From the NCBI GenBank assembly GCA_030147905.1, contig JASBUM010000050.1:1-8703 (forward strand): 8,703 bases of DNA, read 5' to 3'. Below are positions 1-5,052 of the stretch, piece after piece. This stretch comes from Acidimangrovimonas sp. (GTDB lineage Bacteria > Pseudomonadota > Alphaproteobacteria > Rhodobacterales > Rhodobacteraceae). A model generated the notes under the pieces. The model was not told the origin of the DNA, searched no databases, and saw only the letters and a list, made by a program, of their open reading frames with translations. The number at the start of each line of letters is the position of its first letter. Position 1 is the first letter of the stretch. The translations under genes and the position numbers were made by a program.

Positions 1-1
1 A

Positions 2-340
2 TTGCGCGCGCTGTTCAACTCATTCCATGACACCCATCGACCGGCCGACCATCTGACGGAATATTCCACCGCCAACATCCGCTTTCACCAGACGATCATC
101 GAACTGACCGGATCGAGCGTGCTGCGCGAGATGACAGAGAACATCCTGCTGCATGTGCGCGGCATCCGTCAGCTGACGATCGGCCGCGACGACCGCGCCA
201 GCCAGTCGATCAAGGACCATCTCGCGATCATAGACGCGCTCGAGAGCCGCGACATCGAACGGGCCGAGAAGCTGTGCCGCGATCACACGCTGGGGCTCGC
301 CGAATTCGTCGACAAGCATGGCGAGGGGCTGTTCGTCTGA
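2..340 (+). CDS. GntR-family transcriptional regulator, C-terminal FCD-type ligand domain (5' truncated by window edge)
   Basis: This is the last 112 codons of a plus-strand gene that runs off the left edge; the frame is open from the first base, so the TTG at position 2 is probably not the start. The visible part looks like the all-helical FCD effector domain of FadR-subfamily GntR regulators. It has an N-x-x-FH segment (FH at fragment residues 28-29), then HLAIIDALESRDIERAEKL (H at about 73) and a final DHTLGLAEF helix (H at about 94). In FCD proteins such Asp/His residues often bind a metal that contacts a carboxylate ligand. The N-terminal winged helix that would bind DNA lies outside the window, so the ligand and targets cannot be named. 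The gene ends with TGA and converges on irr. Family assignment is fairly sure; the subfamily is unknown. Confidence 0.78.
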   Translation: MRALFNSFHDTHRPADHLTEYSTANIRFHQTIIELTGSSVLREMTENILLHVRGIRQLTIGRDDRASQSIKDHLAIIDALESRDIERAEKLCRDHTLGLAEFVDKHGEGLFV

Positions 341-351
341 AATCCCGGCGT

Positions 352-396
352 GTCGCACCGACCTGTCGCACCGACTGCCGCACCGACCTGTCGCAC
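352..396. repeat. Short tandem repeat, about 3.5 copies of a 13-bp unit
   Basis: The unit GTCGCACCGACCT occurs at 352-364. It recurs as a 12-bp variant at 365-376 (one C missing), as a 13-bp variant at 377-389 (GC for GT at the second base), and as a partial copy GTCGCAC at 390-396. It lies just after the stop codon of the GntR-type gene, in the gap between two convergent genes. Its function is unknown; it could be simple slippage product. Confidence 0.8.
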
Positions 397-416
397 GGGC
401 GCGCCGCACGCGCCCG
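396..416. terminator. GC-rich hairpin between convergent genes, possible bidirectional transcription stop
   Basis: The arms CGGGCGCG (396-403) and CGCGCCCG (409-416) are perfectly complementary around a 5-base loop. The hairpin sits between the convergent 3' ends of the GntR-type gene (stop at 340) and irr (stop at 528), where a shared terminator would be expected. There is no T-run on either side, so it is not a canonical intrinsic terminator. It may act with Rho or merely protect RNA ends. The rest of the gap (417-527) shows only a weak imperfect GC stem near 455-475 and no coding signal. Confidence 0.4.
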
Positions 417-527
417 CGAGTGTAGAGCCATCGTAGAATTGTCTCCGATGGAAGCCCCGCCTGCGCGGCGGGCGGCCATCCCAGCCCGCTTCGCACTGGA
501 TCCCCTAGGCCCCGGCTATCCGCCGCG

Positions 528-992
528 CTAGGCGCCGCTGTATCCGCTGCGCCGGCGCGGACTGCGCAGGCGGATCACCACGTCGACACGGGCGATCTCG
601 CTCCCAGCCGGCGCCTGCGGCAGGTCGAGGATGCGCAACTTCTGACCGGGCGCGTCGCTGAGACGCTGTTCATCCTCCCAGTAGAAATGGGGGTGATCGT
701 CCGTCCGGGTGTCGAAATAGCTGCGGGTCCCGTCGACGGTGATCTCATTGACCAGGCCGGCGGCATAGAAGGCGCGCAGGGTGTTGTAGACGGTGGCCAG
801 CGAAACCCGCTCGCCCGAGTCGCGCGCGGCGCTATAGAGGCTCTCGGCCGTGACATGGCGGTTGCAGCCGTCCCCGATCAGAAGGGCCGCAAGCAGCTGC
901 CGTTGCCGGGTGGGCCGTAGCCGGGCACGCGACAACCAACGCGCACCAGTTTCGAGCGCGCCCGGTGTCACCTGTGCAAGCTGGTCTTCCAT
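528..992 (-). CDS. irr: Irr, Fur-family iron/heme-responsive transcriptional regulator
   Basis: The 154-residue protein has the Fur fold: an N-terminal winged helix (residues about 20-90) with the recognition helix region ERVSLATVYNTLRAF (61-75), then a short dimerisation domain. The stretch SYFDTRTDDHPHFYWEDE (91-108) and the ending EIARVDVVIRLR are typical of alphaproteobacterial Irr rather than Fur or Zur. The structural zinc CxxC pairs of Fur and PerR are absent. In this group Irr controls heme synthesis and iron genes according to heme or iron status. The HPH motif (100-102) replaces the HHH heme-binding motif of rhizobial Irr, and no N-terminal GCPW heme motif is seen. ATG at 992 is preferred because the in-frame upstream TTG (1028) overlaps the -35 box of a good promoter. 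The gene is the last minus-strand gene, 124 bp after recN, and converges on the GntR-type gene. Confidence 0.86.
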   Translation of the reverse strand: MEDQLAQVTPGALETGARWLSRARLRPTRQRQLLAALLIGDGCNRHVTAESLYSAARDSGERVSLATVYNTLRAFYAAGLVNEITVDGTRSYFDTRTDDHPHFYWEDEQRLSDAPGQKLRILDLPQAPAGSEIARVDVVIRLRSPRRRSGYSGA

Positions 993-998
993 GCCAGC

Positions 999-1028
999 AA
1001 TATAGGAATGGAATTGGTGACGTTTCAA
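999..1028 (-). promoter_or_regulatory. Candidate sigma70-type promoter of irr, predicting a leaderless mRNA
   Basis: Read on the minus strand, TTGAAA (1028-1023) matches the -35 consensus at 5 of 6 bases. After 18 bp comes TATATT (1004-999), a 5 of 6 match to the -10 box. Only six bases (GCTGGC) separate the -10 box from the ATG at 992, so the expected start of transcription is at or beside the A of the start codon. There is no Shine-Dalgarno sequence before this ATG, which fits a leaderless message. Confidence 0.55.
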
Positions 1029-1030
1029 TT
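1012..1030. promoter_or_regulatory. Inverted repeat AATTG-N9-CAATT over the irr -35 box
   Basis: Arms AATTG (1012-1016) and CAATT (1026-1030) form a 19-bp dyad that covers the putative irr -35 element. This is the position and size of a repressor operator and could be used for autoregulation by Irr or control by another iron regulator. The arms are only 5 bp and AT-rich, so chance is a serious alternative. No exact published Irr box is recognised here. Confidence 0.3.
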
Positions 1031-1046
1031 AAAAACGGCGCGCCGT
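1031..1046 (-). terminator. Candidate intrinsic terminator downstream of recN
   Basis: On the minus strand a 12-bp perfect palindrome ACGGCGCGCCGT (1046-1035) runs directly into a run of five T residues and then AATT. The hairpin needs a 4-base loop taken from the palindrome, which leaves a short ACGG/CCGT stem, so its strength is modest. It lies about 70 bp after the recN stop and directly abuts the irr -35 box, which would separate the two transcripts. Confidence 0.45.
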
Positions 1047-1116
1047 GCCCCAGCAGCGGCGATCGGCCGCGCGCTGTCCGAAATTTTCCGGGCGCCGGCG
1101 TCCGTCATGTCGGGGC

Positions 1117-2766
1117 CTATCCAGTCAGAAGGGCGCGCGCCGCGGCCCGGGCCGCATCGGTGATCCGGTCGCCGGCCAGCATCCGCGCAATCTCGTCGAT
1201 GCGCGCGGAGGCATCGAGCGCGATCACGGTGGAGCGGGTCTCGTCCCCGCTGCTGCGCTTCTCCACCCGCCAGTGATGGGCGCCGCGCGCGGCCACCTGC
1301 GGCGAGTGGGTCACCACAAGAATCTGACCCTGACGAGCCAATGCATCCAGCCGCCGGCCGACCGCATCGGCCGTCGCGCCCCCTACGCCGCGGTCGATCT
1401 CGTCGAAGATCATCGTCAGATCCGACTGGCGCCGGCTGAGACAGACCTTGAGCGCCAGCAGGAAACGCGACAATTCCCCCCCCGATGCGATCCGGTCGAG
1501 CGCGCCCATCGGCGCGCCGGGGTTGGTGGCGACCATGAAACAGACATCATCGGCGCCGTCGGGGCCTGGCTCTGCCTCACCGATGCGGGTGGCGAAGACC
1601 GCCCGCTCCAGCCGCAGCGGCGCCAGTTCCCCGGCCATGGCGGCATCAAGCCGCACAGCCGCCGCTCGCCGTGCCGCGCCCAGCGCGGAGCAGGCCGCGC
1701 GGTGGCGTTCCGCAGCTTCGGCACAGGCAGCATCGAGCCGCTCCAGATCCGCCGCGCCGCTGTCCAGCGCGGCAAGCCGCGCCGACAGATCCCGCGCCAG
1801 CGCGCCCAGTTCGTCGGGCGCACAGCCGTGCTTGCGCGCCAGCGCGCGCAGCGCGAACAGCCTTTCCTCGGCGCGCTCCAGTTCCGCCGGGTCGAAGACC
1901 AGCGCATCCAGCGCATCCTCGACCCCCTGTTGTGCCTCCCCCAACTCGATCATCACCCGGTCGAGCGCCGCGATAGCGTCGTCAAGCCGGCCCTCGGCGC
2001 GCCCGGCCGCACCGTCGAGCCAGCGCATCGCATCGCTCACCATGGCCTCGGCACCCTGCCCCCCGATGGCCTGCGCGGCACGCACGACATCCTCGCGAAT
2101 GCGCGCGGCGGCCTGCATCAGGCGACGGCGCGCATCCAGTTCGGCCTCTTCCCCCGGCTCGGGCGCCAGTGCGTCAAGCTCGGACATGGCGTGGCGCAGG
2201 AAATCCTCCTCGGCGGCGAGGGCGGCAAGCTGCGCGGCCTCGGCCTCGCGCCGACGTCGCGCCCCGGCAAGGTCCTGCCACGCGGCGCGCACTGCCTGAC
2301 GCCCGGGCTCGAGCGCGCCGAATTCGTCGAGCAGCGCCCGATGCCCGCGCGGATCGAGCAACCCGCGATCGTCATGCTGGCCGTGCAGTTCCACCAGCCG
2401 CTCGGACAGGGCGCGCAGGACCTCGCCCGAAACGCGCCGGTCGTTGACCCAGGCCGTCTTGCGACCCTCGGCCTGATTGACCCGGCGCAAGATCAGCTCA
2501 TCCTCCTCGGGCAGCCCCGCCTCGCGCAGCACCGCCCGCGCCGGATGGCCGGGCCCGAGATCGAAGCTTGCGGTGACCTCGCCCTGCGCGGCGCCGGGGC
2601 GGACCAGATCGGCCCGCCCGCGCCAGCCCAGCACGAAGCCCAGCGCATCAAGCAGGATCGACTTGCCCGCGCCCGTCTCGCCCGTGAGCACGTTGAGACC
2701 GGGCCGGAAATCCAGCGTCAGCCGTTCGATCAGAAGCAGGTCGCGGATGTCCAGCCCGCGCAGCAT
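1117..2766 (-). CDS. recN: DNA repair protein RecN (SMC-like ATPase)
   Basis: The 549-residue protein has the length usual for RecN (about 550). It is an SMC-like ATPase that acts at double-strand breaks with RecA. The Walker A loop GETGAGKS is at residues 29-36, near the N terminus. Two Ala/Arg/Glu-rich helical arms (about 150-200 and 275-370) form the expected short coiled coil. The ABC signature SGGELS (428-433) and Walker B MIFDEID (452-458) with catalytic Asp-Glu at 455-456 follow, then the LVVTHSPQVAA switch region. The family start MLRGLDIRDLLLIE is present. GGGGA at 2774-2778, 7 bases before the ATG, is a fair ribosome binding site. Only 15 bp separate it from the bamD stop, so the two are probably cotranscribed. 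This bamD-recN pairing is common in Rhodobacterales. No SOS box is evident upstream. Confidence 0.98.
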   Translation of the reverse strand: MLRGLDIRDLLLIERLTLDFRPGLNVLTGETGAGKSILLDALGFVLGWRGRADLVRPGAAQGEVTASFDLGPGHPARAVLREAGLPEEDELILRRVNQAEGRKTAWVNDRRVSGEVLRALSERLVELHGQHDDRGLLDPRGHRALLDEFGALEPGRQAVRAAWQDLAGARRRREAEAAQLAALAAEEDFLRHAMSELDALAPEPGEEAELDARRRLMQAAARIREDVVRAAQAIGGQGAEAMVSDAMRWLDGAAGRAEGRLDDAIAALDRVMIELGEAQQGVEDALDALVFDPAELERAEERLFALRALARKHGCAPDELGALARDLSARLAALDSGAADLERLDAACAEAAERHRAACSALGAARRAAAVRLDAAMAGELAPLRLERAVFATRIGEAEPGPDGADDVCFMVATNPGAPMGALDRIASGGELSRFLLALKVCLSRRQSDLTMIFDEIDRGVGGATADAVGRRLDALARQGQILVVTHSPQVAARGAHHWRVEKRSSGDETRSTVIALDASARIDEIARMLAGDRITDAARAAARALLTG

Positions 2767-2781
2767 CGTCCCGTCCCCGGA

Positions 2782-3630
2782 TCAGAGCCACTTGCCCAGG
2801 ATCATCTGGCGGTAGATCTCGGTCAGCCAGCTGTGCCCGGCCACCCGCGGCTTGAGCCCCTTGGCCGTCAGCAGGCGATAGGCCGATTGATAAAAGGGGC
2901 TGGACTGGAAGTTGTAGCCCAGGATCGCCCCCGCCGTCTGGGCCTGTTCGTTCAGCCCCAGCGCGGTATAGGCCTCCACCAGCCGCTCCAGCGCCTCGGG
3001 GGTATAGGTGGTTGTCTGGTAGGTCTCGACAACAGTGCGGAAGCGGTTGATGGCCGCGGCGTATTCGCCCCGCTTGAGGTAGTAGCGGCCCACCTCCATC
3101 TGCTTGCCGGCCATGCGGTTGAAGGCGAGGTCGAACTTCATCGCGGCCGAGCGCGCATAACCCGAATTCGGGTAGTTCTCGATCACCTTGCGCAGCGCCT
3201 TCAGCGCCTTGAGCGTCACCGCCTGGTCACGCCCGACCGAGTCGATCTGATCGTAGTAGCTCAGCGCGACGAGGTACTGCGCATAGGCGGCATCCTTGTC
3301 CGCCGGGTAGAATTCCAGATAGCGTTCCGCCGCCGCGCGGCTCTCGCCGTATTTTCGCGCCTGCTGATCGGCATAGGCTTCCATGATCGTGGCGCGCTTG
3401 GCCCAGCTGGAATAGGGATAGAGACGCTGGATCTCGCTGAAGTCATGCGCCGCCGCCTTGGGGTTCTTCTCGACCTCGAGCGTGTGCTCGGCGAGGTTGT
3501 AGATCTCCTTCGCCGACATGCTTTCGAGCTGCTGCTGCTTTTGCTGGTCGGATTTCGCGGCGCAGCCGGCGACCAGCACGACGATTGCAAGTTTCCCGAT
3601 CACAGCCGCCCAAGACCTGCCGATCGCCAT
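2782..3630 (-). CDS. bamD: BamD, outer-membrane protein assembly lipoprotein (ComL/YfiO)
   Basis: BamD is the essential lipoprotein subunit of the BAM complex, which folds beta-barrel proteins into the outer membrane. The 282-residue precursor starts MAIGRSWAAVIGK, continues with a hydrophobic stretch and reaches a lipobox V-A-G-C, with the lipidated Cys at residue 23. The mature part is a chain of TPR-like helix pairs, for example the AKEIYNLAEHTLE and YPYSSWAKRA segments, typical of the YfiO family. It is somewhat longer than the E. coli protein (245). ATG at 3630 is chosen over an in-frame TTG at 3663 because it puts a normal-length signal peptide before the lipobox. The gene lies 124 bp after lpxC and 15 bp before recN. 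The lpxC-bamD neighbourhood groups two outer-membrane biogenesis steps with division genes. Confidence 0.96.
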   Translation of the reverse strand: MAIGRSWAAVIGKLAIVVLVAGCAAKSDQQKQQQLESMSAKEIYNLAEHTLEVEKNPKAAAHDFSEIQRLYPYSSWAKRATIMEAYADQQARKYGESRAAAERYLEFYPADKDAAYAQYLVALSYYDQIDSVGRDQAVTLKALKALRKVIENYPNSGYARSAAMKFDLAFNRMAGKQMEVGRYYLKRGEYAAAINRFRTVVETYQTTTYTPEALERLVEAYTALGLNEQAQTAGAILGYNFQSSPFYQSAYRLLTAKGLKPRVAGHSWLTEIYRQMILGKWL

Positions 3631-3754
3631 CTTCCGCCCACCCCATTCGTCAGATTGCCGCAACGGGCTACCCGCGCCGCGTCTGACCGTCTCCTAGCAT
3701 AGAAAAATTGCCGGCGCAAAACGCCATTGCCGGTGATCGCGCCCGCGGCGCCGG
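3631..3754 (-). promoter_or_regulatory. lpxC-bamD intergenic region with a possible bamD promoter and weak attenuator-like stem
   Basis: On the minus strand, CTATGCTAGG includes a -10-like TATGCT at 3701-3696, about 66 bases before the bamD ATG; no convincing -35 box is seen at 16-18 bp. Just upstream are five T residues (3707-3703), preceded by a weak stem CCGGC/GCCGG (3733-3729 with 3715-3711, 13-base loop). TTGCCGG is directly repeated on the plus strand at 3708-3714 and 3727-3733. These could be a partial terminator for lpxC followed by a bamD promoter, but each element is weak. Read-through from lpxC remains possible. Confidence 0.3.
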
Positions 3755-3770
3755 TCAGGCAACGACCGGC
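3750..3770 (-). terminator. Perfect hairpin spanning the lpxC stop codon
   Basis: Arms GCCGGTC (3750-3756) and GACCGGC (3764-3770) pair perfectly around a 7-base loop and include the lpxC TGA (3757-3755). No T-run follows directly; the nearest is about 43 bases downstream. It could stabilise the 3' end or pause polymerase rather than terminate by itself. Confidence 0.3.
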
Positions 3771-4675
3771 AGATCGGCACGATGCACGCCGATTCCGGGC
3801 AGCTTGGCTCCGGCCGCCGCATCGGCCTCGACCAGACGAAAGGCCAGGGGATCGGCAAACAGCGCATGCAGCAGCCGGTTGGTCATCGCGTGGCCCGAAC
3901 GAATGCCGCTGTAACGCCCGAGGATCGGTGCGCCGGCAAGCGCGAGGTCGCCCAGCGCATCGAGCATCTTGTGCCGCACCGCCTCGTCGCTATGCCGGAA
4001 CCCGCCCGGCGTCAGCACGATGGCGCCATCCACCACGACAGCGTTTTCCAGCGATCCCCCCCGCGCCAGCCCGTTGGCACGCATCGCCTCGACATCGGAC
4101 TGCCGGCAGAAGGTGCGGCTGTCGCACAACTCGCGCACGAAGGCGCCGTTGGCCATGTTCAGCGCCTTGGTCTGCTGACCGATCGCGGCGTCGTCGAAGT
4201 CGATGGAGAAGTCGATCTCGAGCGCATCCGCCGGGCTCAGCCGGGCGACGGCGGCGCCTTCGCGGACTTCCACCGGACGCAGGATGCGAAAGGCCCGCAG
4301 CGGCGCTGCGAGCCGGCGGATCCCGCGGCCAAGGATACCCTCGACGAAGGGCATCGCGCTACCGTCGAGGATCGGGACCTCGGGACCGTCGATCTCGATC
4401 AGCGCGTTGTGAATGCCGCAACCGGCGAGAGCCGCCATGACATGTTCGACCGTCGAGACCGACGTCCCCGCGCCATTGGCGACCAGCGTGCACAGCCGCG
4501 ACGGCACCACCGCGTCCCAGCGCGCCGGCACCAGCGGGTCACCGCTCTCCAGATCCATGCGCTTGAACCAGATGCCGTAGTCGGCGGATGCGGGCCGGAT
4601 CGTCATGCGCACTGCGGCGCCGGTATGAAGCCCGAAGCCCGTGAAGGTTATCGGCGATTTGATCGCGTTCTGCAC
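3755..4675 (-). CDS. lpxC: UDP-3-O-acyl-N-acetylglucosamine deacetylase LpxC
   Basis: LpxC removes the N-acetyl group from UDP-3-O-acyl-GlcNAc, the committed zinc-dependent step of lipid A synthesis in the cytosol. From the GTG at 4675 the product is 306 residues, almost exactly the E. coli length (305). It begins with the family start M(V)QNAIKSPITFTGFGLHTG. The zinc ligands and catalytic residues are visible: E77-H78 in VEHVMAAL, H235 and D239 in HKMLD, and H262 in SGHAMTN. GEVPILDGS-like PEVPILDGSAMPF is present too. GTG is preferred over the in-frame ATG at 4828 because GAGG (4684-4681) lies 5 bases before it and the extra 51 residues have no LpxC character. The gene is cut off from ftsZ by a terminator, so it probably uses its own promoter. 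Confidence 0.98.
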   Translation of the reverse strand: MQNAIKSPITFTGFGLHTGAAVRMTIRPASADYGIWFKRMDLESGDPLVPARWDAVVPSRLCTLVANGAGTSVSTVEHVMAALAGCGIHNALIEIDGPEVPILDGSAMPFVEGILGRGIRRLAAPLRAFRILRPVEVREGAAVARLSPADALEIDFSIDFDDAAIGQQTKALNMANGAFVRELCDSRTFCRQSDVEAMRANGLARGGSLENAVVVDGAIVLTPGGFRHSDEAVRHKMLDALGDLALAGAPILGRYSGIRSGHAMTNRLLHALFADPLAFRLVEADAAAGAKLPGIGVHRADLPVVA

Positions 4676-5000
4676 TCTTGCCTCAGCCTCTTCGTCGTCA
4701 CGCACCAGCGGGTGCTTGTCATGGACGGTCCGCGCGATATCTCCGCGGACAAACGCGGCCGTCGCTCGTTCTGCCTCGACGCCCGCCGGGTGGGTCTGCA
4801 GCGCCCTGCGCCGCATGTCCCGGATCATCCGTCACGACCCGCCCGGAACCTCTCACGGGCACGGGGATGTCGCCCTCGTGATCTATTGATGCCCGCCCAG
4901 AAGCTCAACTCACGCTTTGCAACGGCCTGTAACATAGCCTTCACGAATGGGCAGATTCGTGCCGAGCGCCGATTCGGGTGTTGCTAATTTGTTGAACGCA
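4676..5000. other. Gene-free stretch between ftsZ and lpxC (lpxC upstream region)
   Basis: About 325 bp lie between the ftsZ terminator and the lpxC GTG start. The part next to lpxC (4676-4828) is open in the lpxC frame, but its 51-residue translation is Arg/Ala-rich with no recognisable domain. It is best read as untranslated leader. The far part (about 4900-5000) is more AT-rich and holds the candidate promoter, the dyad and two GATTC sites (4954-4958 and 4971-4975). I see no RNA gene or riboswitch that I can name. Confidence 0.6.
4931..4961 (-). promoter_or_regulatory. Candidate lpxC promoter with a 20-bp palindromic operator
   Basis: On the minus strand a perfect dyad CACGAAT-N6-ATTCGTG covers 4961-4942, followed by CTATGTT with a -10-like TATGTT at 4936-4931. 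With 17-bp spacing the -35 hexamer would be 4959-4954 (CGAATC), which is poor and lies inside the dyad. A regulator bound to the dyad would therefore touch the -35 box and spacer. The GATTC at 4954-4958 is a GANTC site, the target of the cell-cycle methylase CcrM in alphaproteobacteria. The dyad itself is clear; its link to lpxC transcription is inferred. Confidence 0.42.
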
Positions 5001-5033
5001 AATAAAAAAGGGCCGGATCGCGCCGGCCCCTTT
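5001..5033 (-). terminator. Intrinsic terminator of ftsZ
   Basis: Read on the minus strand, AAAG is followed by a stem GGGCCGG (5029-5023) and CCGGCCC (5016-5010) around a 6-base loop. Flanking A and T residues extend the pairing with one bulged base, and the stem is followed by a run TTTTTTATTT (5009 down to about 5000). It begins about 20 bases after the ftsZ stop. This is the clearest rho-independent terminator in the window and marks the end of the ftsQ-A-Z transcription unit. Confidence 0.9.
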
Positions 5034-5052
5034 CCAAAAAATGTTACCGAAT

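Noticed and set aside
1045..3702. A very long plus-strand open frame opposite recN and bamD (885 codons), rich in Arg, Gln, Pro and Gly
   Set aside because: It is an antisense shadow of high-GC codon bias. The translation shows no domain, and the opposite strand holds unmistakable recN and bamD with intact catalytic motifs.
4880..4910. Alternative lpxC promoter TTGAGC-N17-TAGATC on the minus strand
   Set aside because: The -10 match is poor; the TATGTT site beside the palindrome is the better candidate, though neither is proven.
3782..4987. A 401-codon plus-strand open frame opposite lpxC
   Set aside because: Mirror of lpxC coding bias; no domain and no ribosome site worth noting.
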